Assembly: GCF_001514065.1 (NCBI RefSeq)
Contig: NZ_KQ948422.1
Location: 372,001 to 436,000 of the forward strand
Direction of reading: 5' to 3'
Length of the DNA stretch: 64,000 nt
From: Streptomyces antibioticus
GTDB lineage: Bacteria > Actinomycetota > Actinomycetes > Streptomycetales > Streptomycetaceae
Below the pieces are notes generated by a model. That model had not been told where the DNA came from. It saw nothing but the letters and a program-made list of their open reading frames with translations, and ran no database searches. Below, one piece after another: positions 42,901-49,631 of this stretch (positions are counted from its first letter, which is position 1; the number at the start of each line of letters is the position of its first letter). The position numbers were made by a program, and so were the translations under genes.

Positions 42901-44026
42901 TTCCCTGCCGCTCCAGGTGCTGTTCGACGCGCCGACCATCGCCGAGCTGGCCAGACGCGTCGACCGAGAGCCCGCGACCGCGCTCCCCAGGCTGGTGCGG
43001 CTGCGAGCGGGAGACAGCGGGCGACCGGTGTTCTGCTGGCCCGGGCTGGGCGGCTACCCGATGAGCCTGCGGCTCCTGGCCGGCCGGCTCGACCTGGAGC
43101 GGCCGTTCCTCGGCGTCCAGGCCCACGGCATCAACCCGGGCGAGATCGCCTACCCGACGTTCGACGAGATGGTCGCCAGAGACATCGAACTCGTCCGGCA
43201 GGTCCAACCGGTCGGCCCCTACACCCTCTGGGGCTACTCCTTCGGAGCCCGGGTCGCCTTCGAGGCGGCCCATCAGCTGGAACGCTCCGGCGAGCGGGTC
43301 GACGAGGTGATCCTGATCGCGCCGGGCAAGCCGCCCGTGGAAGTCCGCGACGAGGCGCCCACCGCGGCGGCGGTCAGCTTCACCGACCGCACCTTCGTCT
43401 CGATTCTGTACTCGGTGTTCGCCGGAAACCTCGAGCAGTCGGCGGTCGACGCGTGCCTGGCCGCCACCCACGACGAGGACTCCTTCGTCGCCTTCGTCTG
43501 CGGCCGGTTCGAGCACCTGGAGCGTGAATTGGTGCGCAGGATCGTCGGCGTGGTGCGGCGGACCTTTCTGTTCGAGTACGCCCCTGACGAACTGGCCGAA
43601 CGCAGCGTCCAGGCACCGATCACGGTGTTCCGGGCCGACGGCGACCAGGACTCCTTCCTCGACTCCGGCCACACGCTGTCGAGCACACCCCTCACGACCG
43701 GCCGGCTCAAGGCTGATCACTACGAACTGCTGCGCGCCAACGGAATAGACGAACTCGTCACCGCCATTCAGGCCGCACGACTCCCCAGAAAGGCCTTCGG
43801 AGTGCCTCACGTCAGCATCAAGCATTTCCCGAACAACCTCGAAGCCGACCAGATATCAGCTCTCGTAGACGCGATCACCAGTGCCGTACGGACCGCGTTC
43901 TCGGTCGATGAAGGTGCCGTGTCGATCGCCCTCGAACCGGTGGCCCAGGACGTCTGGACCGAGCGGGTGTACATACCGGAGATCGTCGAAGGCACCGGAA
44001 AACTGGTCAAGGCTCCGAACTACTGA
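39962..44026 (+). CDS. Indigoidine-synthetase-type NRPS (A-Ox-T-TE) with C-terminal tautomerase domain
   Basis: 1354 residues. Adenylation domain 25-435: YTSGSTGNPKG ~167, LSFDAAQWE ~212, NLYGPSECT ~306, YRTGDLARW ~401. By my alignment to GrsA the ten pocket residues read D-A-W-Q-F-G-L-I-N-K, which fits glutamine. An FMN oxidase (nitroreductase/SagB-like) domain of ~320 residues (528-850) is inserted between motifs A8 and A9, exactly as in BpsA/IndC. Then come LPPYMVPNRV and NGKIDHQ (~884-905), carrier domain Ser964 (GGHSL), and thioesterase Ser1093 (GYSFGA) with His1253 (ADHYELL). Residues 1281-1354 are an extra PptA/4-OT-like tautomerase. BpsA-type enzymes cyclise and oxidise L-Gln, giving indigoidine or its monomer. 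No indA/indB neighbours are present. A phosphopantetheinyl transferase must act in trans. Confidence 0.9.
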   Translation: MMAKLTGSEELSLSDMLRAATLAQPDRTAVSCGTERLTFQQLTERSKNMADHLRQLGAATNVPVGIFMEPSVDLMVSVWGVLHAGAAYLPLSPEYPDERVRHMLADSQTRVILTGESLASRLAAMTPPGTKIVTVAQTQTPAEAEPDTGGATRSAPAPARSDSLAYVIYTSGSTGNPKGIGIEHHSIVSQMRWLAAEQGLDERRTVLQKTPLSFDAAQWEILAPACGSSVVMSEPGLYADPGGLIDLIVANSVTTLQGVPTLLQALVDTGRLSDCASLTHVFSGGEALTRNLAIELLDALPDLELVNLYGPSECTINASAHTVDRSTVQHGPDHISIGRPVRGMSFHILDPDRRPVAHGASGELHIAGRQLARGYLNNPELTAERFIPNPFATDPESARLYRTGDLARWNDDGTVQFLGRTDSQVKLRGFRVELDEIKVSIEKHDWVKRAAVLVRNDARIGANLIAFIELDPQRAALMDQGNHGNHHQSKQSRLQLKAQLANLGVRQEDGAAVVELPGRSATARQRRTVFARKTYRFYEGGEVTRADIIDLLGRPTGQRATPRDPDTLTLSELGTLLRYFGQFPSGERLLPKYGYASPGSLYATQMYLELSGVAGLEPGYYYHHPINHQLALISPAPVGTPRLRVHFIGRRSAIEPVYRNNIQEVLQFEAGHMVGLFDEVLPEYGLRINARPAAPEVKYVLRCPDEDHYLATYEVETAAASVVDSAVDLYVQAHPDRIAGLDSGQYRYDGAELVRVSDHLIRKQDVIAINQEVYDRASFGISMIGRASEPWQRYVDLGRELQRLQMNALDLGLMSSGYSSETGNPLPSARRIADIVGLGPDAASYFAVGGRISAEQRLSEGMKEDSVHMRGPAEIVKDNLAESLPPYMVPNRVTVLDSFPLTPNGKIDHQALRELDKAAVDDTEAPVVPPRTPTEEAIAALWRTVLRQERVSIRDNFFAAGGHSLTAVNLVGRINRELGSSLPLQVLFDAPTIAELARRVDREPATALPRLVRLRAGDSGRPVFCWPGLGGYPMSLRLLAGRLDLERPFLGVQAHGINPGEIAYPTFDEMVARDIELVRQVQPVGPYTLWGYSFGARVAFEAAHQLERSGERVDEVILIAPGKPPVEVRDEAPTAAAVSFTDRTFVSILYSVFAGNLEQSAVDACLAATHDEDSFVAFVCGRFEHLERELVRRIVGVVRRTFLFEYAPDELAERSVQAPITVFRADGDQDSFLDSGHTLSSTPLTTGRLKADHYELLRANGIDELVTAIQAARLPRKAFGVPHVSIKHFPNNLEADQISALVDAITSAVRTAFSVDEGAVSIALEPVAQDVWTERVYIPEIVEGTGKLVKAPNY
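43802..44026 (+). CDS. PptA/4-OT-like tautomerase, possible internal in-frame start
   Basis: The last 74 codons of the NRPS frame begin with GTG-CCT (V-P-H-V-S-I-K-H-F-P) and continue ISALVDAITSAVRTAF, GAVSIALEPV and EIVEGTGKLVKAPNY. This matches the full length of PptA-type tautomerases, whose catalytic residue is the N-terminal Pro1. GTG 43802 has AGAAAGG eight bases upstream. Starting here would give a free protein with Pro1 after Met removal, whereas in the fusion Pro is internal. Both products may be made. Overlap with the parent CDS is intentional. Confidence 0.5.
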   Translation: MPHVSIKHFPNNLEADQISALVDAITSAVRTAFSVDEGAVSIALEPVAQDVWTERVYIPEIVEGTGKLVKAPNY

Positions 44027-44086
44027 CGCCGGCCATCGAATTCGACCGGCCACCGGAAAACGAGACATGACATTACGGAGCATCGC

Positions 44087-44695
44087 ATGCGCAGGGTGAT
44101 CAACAGAGCGAGGGAAGACCTCTCCGTGATCGTCGCGCGGGACCCGTCGATCCGCACACGTGCGGAGGCGCTGCTGCATCCCGCGCTGCCCGCGCTGTGG
44201 ACCCACCGGCTGGCACATGTCCTCTACACCCGTGGCCACCGTCAACTCGCCCGGATCCTGGCCTACCTGGCGCGCGCGGTGACCGGCGGCATAGAGATCC
44301 ATCCGGGCGCGACACTGGGCCGGCGCGTGTTCATCGATCACGGGGCCGCGGTGGTCATCGGGGAGACGGCCGAGGTCGGCGACGATGTCACGATCTTCCA
44401 TCAGGTCACGCTGGGCGCGGTCGGCTGGTGGCGGGACGGTCGGCGCGAGCCCGGTGCCCGTCGGCACCCCGTCGTCGGTGACCGGGTGGTGCTCGGCACC
44501 AATGCGATCGTGCTCGGTCCGGTCACCGTCGGCGACGACGCCTTGATCGGCGCCGGTTCGCTCGTACTGGGCGATGTGCCGCCAGGCGCCCGGGTGATGG
44601 CCCCCGCGGCCGAGGTCGTGCCGCGGCTGTCGGCCGCGGATCGCGAGGAGGCGGACCAGTTGCTGCGCGCGCTGGCCACCTCCGGGTGTTGGTGA
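44087..44695 (+). CDS. Serine O-acetyltransferase (CysE-like)
   Basis: 202 residues. A helical N-terminal part (REDLSVIVARDPSIRTRAEALLHPALPALWTHRLAHVLY) is followed by a left-handed beta-helix with hexapeptide repeats. The active-site region is IEIHPGATLGRRVFIDHGAAVVIGETAEVGDDVTIFHQVTLGAVG, with the catalytic His/Asp context of SAT. It acetylates serine to O-acetylserine, the substrate for a beta-replacement enzyme. Here that enzyme is fused to an ATP-grasp domain in the next gene, so this is likely a pathway-dedicated copy rather than the housekeeping cysE. Confidence 0.85.
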   Translation: MRRVINRAREDLSVIVARDPSIRTRAEALLHPALPALWTHRLAHVLYTRGHRQLARILAYLARAVTGGIEIHPGATLGRRVFIDHGAAVVIGETAEVGDDVTIFHQVTLGAVGWWRDGRREPGARRHPVVGDRVVLGTNAIVLGPVTVGDDALIGAGSLVLGDVPPGARVMAPAAEVVPRLSAADREEADQLLRALATSGCW

Positions 44696-44773
44696 CGGCC
44701 CGTTCGCTTCCGTCCCTCCCTCGTCGTTTCTCGTTCCAGCCGACCCTGTGTCGGCATGCCATCGGAGGCAGAG

Positions 44774-47014
44774 ATGATTCACGTCGGTGTCGTGGAGAGC
44801 AACCTCTCCGGATCCGGCTTCGAAGGCCTGCAGATCATCAAGGAACTCGACTGCCGTGTCACCTTCTTCACCCGCGACCTGGACCGCTACCTGGAAGTGC
44901 CGGGCGGCCCGGCCTACTTCGACAACTACGTCGACGAGATCGTCCACTGCGAGACGAACATCTTCGAGGAGCTGCTGCCGCATGTGCACGCGGCCGGGGC
45001 CGAGCAGCCCTTCGACGCGTTCCTGACCCTGGCGGAGTACGACGTGGTCGTCGCCGCCGAGGTAGCGGTCCACCTCGGGCTCCCCACGGTCAGCGTCGAC
45101 GGTGTCGCGACGGCACGCAACAAGGCGTTGATGCGCCGACGCTGCGCCGAACTCGGCGTCGCGATACCAGCGTTCCGCACCGTGCAGAACCCCGCCGAGG
45201 CCGAGGCGGCCGCGGCGGAGATCGGCCTGCCCTGCGTGGTGAAACCCGCCGACGAGACCAGCAGCGCCGACGTCCGGCTGGTGGAGACCGCGGCGCAGGC
45301 CGCCGAGCATGTCGCACTGATCCAGTCCCGGGTGGAGAACACCCGGGGGCAGGCCCGCTACCACGAGCTGATGGTCGAGGAGTACCTGAGCGGTCCCGAG
45401 GTCAGTGTGGAGGTGCTGGCCGACGGCGACCGGTACGAGGTGTTCGGGGTGACCGACAAGTCGGTCGTCGGCCAGGGCTACTTCGTCGAGCTGGCCCACA
45501 GCTTCCCCTCCAGCCTGCCGGAGTCGGTGGTGCGCGCCTGCGGCGACCTGGCCGTGGAAGCGCTCCGCGCGGTCGGGTTCGACCTGGGCATGGCCCACGT
45601 CGAGATCAAGGTGACCGGGTCCGGGCCCAAGCTCATCGAGATCAACCCGAGGCCCGCCGGCGGCAAGATCACCTACCTCGTCGACCGCGCGCTCGGCATC
45701 AAGTCCCTGGAGCTCGTGGCCCGGCAGTACCTCGGGCAGCCGCTGCCGGAGCGGGTGCTGCCCGAGCGGCCGGTCGGCGGCGCCGCCATCCGCTACCTGA
45801 CCGCCCAGGCCGGCCGAGTCGTATCGGTCAGCGGCCGGCAGCGGGCTGCCGCGCTGCCCGGCGTCGAGGAGGTCGTCGTCAAGCCCAAGCCGGGTTCCGT
45901 GGTGCGGGAGTTGCGCCGCAACGGCGACCGGGCCGGTCATGTGCTCGTGGTGGCCGAGACCGCCGAACTCGCGGCGCGCACCGCGGAGGCCGCCGTGCAG
46001 GAGATCAGCATCCGGACCGAGCCGGTCACCCGACGCCCGGTCGCGGACTCCCTGGTCGAGCTGATCGGCGGTACACCACTGCTCCGGCTGCCGGTGCACC
46101 GCATCGTGGACGGTGTCCCGGGCGATGCCGAAGTGCTGGCAAAGCTGGAACTGTTCAACCCCTGGTCCAGCAGCAAGGACCGGGCCGCGCTGTCGATGCT
46201 GCGCGGCGCCGAGGAGCGGGGGCTGCTCACCCCGGGCGACGGCACCGTGATCGAGGCGACCTCGGGCAACACCGGCATCTCGCTGGCCGCGCTGGCGGCG
46301 GCCCGCGGATACCGCTGTGTCATCGTGCTGCCGGACAACGCCACCCAGGAACGGGTGGCCATGCTCCAGTCGCTCGGCGCCGAGGTGATCCGCACCCCGC
46401 ACACGGGTGGTTACCAGGCGGCGGTCGACAAGGCCGAGGAACTCCACCGGCAGACCCCCGGCTCGTGGTTCTGCTGCCAGCACGACAACCCGGACAACAC
46501 ACGGGCGCACTACGAGACGACCGGCCCGGAGATCTGGAACGACGCCGACGGGCGGATCGACGTGTTCGTCTGCGGAGTGGGCACGGGCGGCACGCTCAGC
46601 GGCGCGGGACGGTATCTGCGCGAGAGCCATCCCGCGGTCCGGATCGTGGCGGTGGAACCGGCGGGCTCTCCCCTTCTGTCCGGTGGCGAGCCCGGCACGC
46701 ACACCATCCCGGGCTTCAACGGCGGCTTCATCGCGCCCACCACGGAACGCAACCTCATCGACGAGGTGATCGCGGTATCCGACGCGGACGCACTGGCCAC
46801 CACCCGGCAACTCGCGTTGCGCACCGGCCTGATGGTCGGTGTCTCGGCCGGCGCTGTCGTCCACGCATCCGGTGTCCTGGCCGCCCGTCCGGAATACCGG
46901 GGCCGGCGCATCGTGACCCTGCTGCCCGACACCGGCGAGCGGTACCTGAGCCTGCTCGGCCGCGAGGCCGAGCCGGTATCGGCCGGAGCTGCCGACAGTG
47001 GTGGTGCCCCGTGA
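44774..47014 (+). CDS. ATP-grasp ligase fused to a cysteine-synthase-like PLP enzyme
   Basis: 746 residues from ATG 44774, with GGAGG five bases upstream (ATG 44756 is also possible). Residues ~1-415 are an ATP-grasp carboxylate-amine ligase: PCVVKPADETSSADVRLV, LMVEEYLSGPEVSVEVL, MAHVEIKVTGSGPKLIEINPRPAGGKI with intact metal ligands E/N. Residues ~425-740 are an O-acetylserine sulfhydrylase/CBS-like fold: LVELIGGTPLLRLP, PLP-lysine K468 in FNPWSSSKDRAA, substrate loop EATSGNTGIS, phosphate loop CGVGTGGTLSGAGR. With the adjacent CysE it could make a beta-substituted alanine and couple it to another acid. It overlaps the next gene by 4 bp. I do not know a characterised homologue with this fusion. 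Confidence 0.88.
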   Translation: MIHVGVVESNLSGSGFEGLQIIKELDCRVTFFTRDLDRYLEVPGGPAYFDNYVDEIVHCETNIFEELLPHVHAAGAEQPFDAFLTLAEYDVVVAAEVAVHLGLPTVSVDGVATARNKALMRRRCAELGVAIPAFRTVQNPAEAEAAAAEIGLPCVVKPADETSSADVRLVETAAQAAEHVALIQSRVENTRGQARYHELMVEEYLSGPEVSVEVLADGDRYEVFGVTDKSVVGQGYFVELAHSFPSSLPESVVRACGDLAVEALRAVGFDLGMAHVEIKVTGSGPKLIEINPRPAGGKITYLVDRALGIKSLELVARQYLGQPLPERVLPERPVGGAAIRYLTAQAGRVVSVSGRQRAAALPGVEEVVVKPKPGSVVRELRRNGDRAGHVLVVAETAELAARTAEAAVQEISIRTEPVTRRPVADSLVELIGGTPLLRLPVHRIVDGVPGDAEVLAKLELFNPWSSSKDRAALSMLRGAEERGLLTPGDGTVIEATSGNTGISLAALAAARGYRCVIVLPDNATQERVAMLQSLGAEVIRTPHTGGYQAAVDKAEELHRQTPGSWFCCQHDNPDNTRAHYETTGPEIWNDADGRIDVFVCGVGTGGTLSGAGRYLRESHPAVRIVAVEPAGSPLLSGGEPGTHTIPGFNGGFIAPTTERNLIDEVIAVSDADALATTRQLALRTGLMVGVSAGAVVHASGVLAARPEYRGRRIVTLLPDTGERYLSLLGREAEPVSAGAADSGGAP

Positions 47015-48285
47015 CGACGCCCGGACCCGACGATGACCGGCCCCGCCTGCTGATGGTGATGCCGTACCGCCAGTTCGTGCGCAAGGCACAGGCCGAGGGG
47101 TTCTGGGTCGGTGCGATCTGGGACCCCCGGCTGGAGTCGCCGGAGTACCTCGACGACGTGCGCGCACTGGCCGACCTGTTCGTAACGGCCGACTTCCGGG
47201 ACGCGGAGCTGCTGCGCCGCACCCTGCGCGAAGTGGCCCAGCAGCACCGCGCCACGGTGATCTACCACATCGGCAGGGAAGAGACGATGGTCAGCGCCTA
47301 CGAGGTGGCCGAGGACCTGCACGCCGAGCTCAACCCGGCCGCGGCGATCCGCTTTCTCGCCGACAAGCACGCGATGCGGGAGCTGCTCGCCCGGCGCGGG
47401 CTGTCCCCCGTGTCCTTCGAAGCCGCACCGACGCGGCAGGAGGTGCCGGACGCGGTCGACCGGATCGGCTACCCGGCCGTGGTCAAACCGGCCGCGCTCG
47501 CCGGCAGCCGAGGCGTGTTCCTGTGGCAGGAGGCGCAGGACCGGGCGGCCTGGACCGCGCTCGTCGACCAGTACGGCTACGACGGCCCGTTCCTGGTCGA
47601 GGAGTATCTGCAAGGTCCCGAATACAGCGTGGAGACGCTGAGCAGGGACGGCCGGCACCAGGTCGTCGGTATCACCGAGAAGCTGCTGGGCCCCCCGCCG
47701 CTGTTCGTGGAGGTGGGCCACGTCCATCCGGCGCCGCTGCCGCAGGACCGCCGGCAGGCTGTCGAGGAACTCACCACGGAGTTCCTCACGGCATGCGGGT
47801 ACCGGTTCGGCCCCGCGCACACCGAGGTGATCTGGACGGAGCGCGGCCCGCGCATCGTCGAATCGCAGGCCCGGCTCGGCGGTGACCGGATACCGCGCTT
47901 GGTCGAGTTGGCCACTGGACTGGACATCGAACAGGCGATCTTCGCCGCCCTGGCGGACAGGCCGGCCGAGCCCACCGAGCCGACGGCGACGGCGATCGTG
48001 CGGTTCTTCACCTTCCCGCCCGGCCGCGTCGACGAGATCAGCGGCCTGGAGACAGCCGCTCGCCTCACGCACGTCGACGAGCTGAGCCTCCGGCTGAGCC
48101 CGGGCGACACCGTGCCTGCGGTCCGCGACTCCAAGAGCCGGCACGGGCACGTCATCGTCTCCGGCGCCTCGCCCGAGGAGGCCCGGACCCGTTGTGCGGA
48201 GGTGCTCGCCGCCATCGAGGTCGTCATCGACAACACGCCCGTACGAGCAGACGGTCGCGCCGGGGCGCTCGGGACGCCCGCATGA
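47011..48285 (+). CDS. ATP-grasp domain ligase
   Basis: 424 residues from GTG 47011 (GTGA overlap). ATP-grasp segments are FLADKHAMRELLARRGLSPV, YPAVVKPAALAGSRGVFLW, FLVEEYLQGPEYSVETLSRDG and AHTEVIWTERGPRIVESQARLGGDRI. The last segment has Gln where the usual metal-binding Asn of E-x-N-x-R stands. An N-terminal preATP-grasp Rossmann-like part and a C-terminal domain (SGLETAARLTHVDELSLRLSPGD) are present. It is similar in layout to amino-acid and dipeptide ligases. It probably joins two carboxylate/amine building blocks in the NRPS-associated pathway. Confidence 0.85.
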   Translation: MTTPGPDDDRPRLLMVMPYRQFVRKAQAEGFWVGAIWDPRLESPEYLDDVRALADLFVTADFRDAELLRRTLREVAQQHRATVIYHIGREETMVSAYEVAEDLHAELNPAAAIRFLADKHAMRELLARRGLSPVSFEAAPTRQEVPDAVDRIGYPAVVKPAALAGSRGVFLWQEAQDRAAWTALVDQYGYDGPFLVEEYLQGPEYSVETLSRDGRHQVVGITEKLLGPPPLFVEVGHVHPAPLPQDRRQAVEELTTEFLTACGYRFGPAHTEVIWTERGPRIVESQARLGGDRIPRLVELATGLDIEQAIFAALADRPAEPTEPTATAIVRFFTFPPGRVDEISGLETAARLTHVDELSLRLSPGDTVPAVRDSKSRHGHVIVSGASPEEARTRCAEVLAAIEVVIDNTPVRADGRAGALGTPA

Positions 48286-48329
48286 GCACCGTCGGTCACC
48301 AGTCCCCCCACCCCGAAGAAAGGCAGTGA
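48282..48329 (+). CDS. Tiny 15-codon ORF coupled to the upstream ligase
   Basis: MSTVGHQSPHPEERQ-stop. Its ATG overlaps the stop of the preceding ATP-grasp gene (ATGA). The next tiny ORF starts two bases after its stop. It may only keep ribosomes moving across the spacer. No database family is recognised. Confidence 0.3.
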   Translation: MSTVGHQSPHPEERQ

Positions 48330-48331
48330 CC

Positions 48332-48370
48332 ATGCAGTCGTCCATCCCCCTGACCAGGAGGTCGCCATGA
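48332..48370 (+). CDS. Tiny 12-codon ORF overlapping the third ATP-grasp start
   Basis: MQSSIPLTRRSP-stop, with AAAGG eight bases before its ATG. Its stop overlaps ATG 48367 of the next ligase. The ribosome-binding site of that ligase (CAGGAGG, 48355-48361) lies inside this ORF, so its translation could gate the ligase. A peptide substrate role cannot be excluded. Confidence 0.35.
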   Translation: MQSSIPLTRRSP

Positions 48371-49623
48371 CCACCCCCGCCACTGACGCACAGGTGGTGT
48401 TCGTCGGCTACAACGCGGCCTACCTGCGCGCGATCGACGGGAGCGTGCCCAGCGGGTCGGTCGTGGTGATCGAGGAACCCGACATCATCCGCAAGCGGGA
48501 CCTGCACGACGCGGCGGCACGCTTCGACTGCCTGGACCGGATCGTCCCGGCGAGCTACCAGCAGTCGGCCGAGGCCCTCGACCTGGCGGCCGAACTGACG
48601 GCCGTACGCCCGGTGGCCGCCGTCGTCCCGGGGCTGGAGTACGCGGTGCCGGCCACGGCCGCACTGGCCGAGAAACTCGGGCTGCCGGGCGCGACGGAGA
48701 CGGCCGCGCAGGCGCTGCGGGACAAGGTCCGACTGCGCGAGGTCTCCGGTGCCGGCGGCGTGCGCAATCCGCGCTGGCGCGAGGTGCACGGGCCCGCGGA
48801 CATCGTCGAGTTCGCCGGCGACGGTCCGGTGGTGGTCAAGCCGGCGAACCGGCAGGCGAGTGTCGGCGTGCAGCTGCTGGACTCGGTCGACGCCGCCACC
48901 GCGGCACAGGCGTGGGAGCGGACCTCGTCCGCCGCCGAGTACGAGCAGGTGCCCGACCGGCAGCTGGCGTGGCGCTTCCTCGCCGAGGAACGCCTGCAAG
49001 GTCCCGAGTACAGCGTCGAGGCGCTGGTGCAGCGGGGCGACATCATCTTCGAGAACATCACGGCCAAGACCGTCATCCCGGGGCCGTATCCGGTCGAGCT
49101 CGGCCACCTGCTGCCTGCTCCGCTCGACCGGGACACGCAGACCGCGTTCGAGACGGCCATGCGGGCGCTGGTCGCCGCAACCGGCTTCCAGACGGGCATC
49201 CTGCACGCGGAGTGGATCCTGACCGAGTCGGGCCCGGCGCTGGTCGAATGCGCCGGCCGTTGCCCCGGTGACTACCTGATCGACCTCGTCGACCTGGCCT
49301 ACGGCACACGGATCAGGCTGACCCTCATCGACCTGCTGGCCGGCCGGACGGTCGCCCTGCCCGGATCGGCGCGGCAGACCTCGGCGATCCGGTTCCTGGC
49401 CGCCGAGCCGGGCACCGTGACGAAGGTCGCCGGCCTGGACACCGCGCAGGAGTTGCCCGGCGTCGAGGTCGCGGAGGTGGACGTCGAGGCCGGCCAGGAG
49501 GTCCGGCCGTGGGCGTCCTCCTGGGACCGTGCCGGGCATGTCATCGCGACCGGGCCGGACGCGGACACCACCCGTCAACGCGTCCTGGACGCGGACGCCG
49601 CCATCCGCATCGCTACCGATTGA
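48367..49623 (+). CDS. ATP-grasp domain ligase (second stand-alone)
   Basis: 418 residues. VVFVGYNAAYLRAI begins the preATP-grasp part; GPVVVKPANRQASVGVQLL, FLAEERLQGPEYSVEALVQRG and ILHAEWILTESGPALVECAGRCPGDYLIDLV form the ATP-grasp core. In the last segment the E-x-N-x-R asparagine is replaced by Ala. The C-terminal part VAGLDTAQELPGVEVAEVDVEAGQEV is shared in style with the other two ligases, suggesting ancient duplication. A strong CAGGAGG precedes the ATG. Three ligases in one operon imply at least two amide bonds or alternative substrates. Confidence 0.85.
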   Translation: MTTPATDAQVVFVGYNAAYLRAIDGSVPSGSVVVIEEPDIIRKRDLHDAAARFDCLDRIVPASYQQSAEALDLAAELTAVRPVAAVVPGLEYAVPATAALAEKLGLPGATETAAQALRDKVRLREVSGAGGVRNPRWREVHGPADIVEFAGDGPVVVKPANRQASVGVQLLDSVDAATAAQAWERTSSAAEYEQVPDRQLAWRFLAEERLQGPEYSVEALVQRGDIIFENITAKTVIPGPYPVELGHLLPAPLDRDTQTAFETAMRALVAATGFQTGILHAEWILTESGPALVECAGRCPGDYLIDLVDLAYGTRIRLTLIDLLAGRTVALPGSARQTSAIRFLAAEPGTVTKVAGLDTAQELPGVEVAEVDVEAGQEVRPWASSWDRAGHVIATGPDADTTRQRVLDADAAIRIATD

Positions 49624-49631
49624 GGAAACAC

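Noticed and set aside
40748-49578. Very long open frames of about 1000 codons on the minus strand opposite the NRPS and ligase genes
   Set aside because: They mirror the real plus-strand genes, are low-complexity (Gly/Arg/Asp/Val-rich), lack starts with ribosome-binding sites and show no domain.
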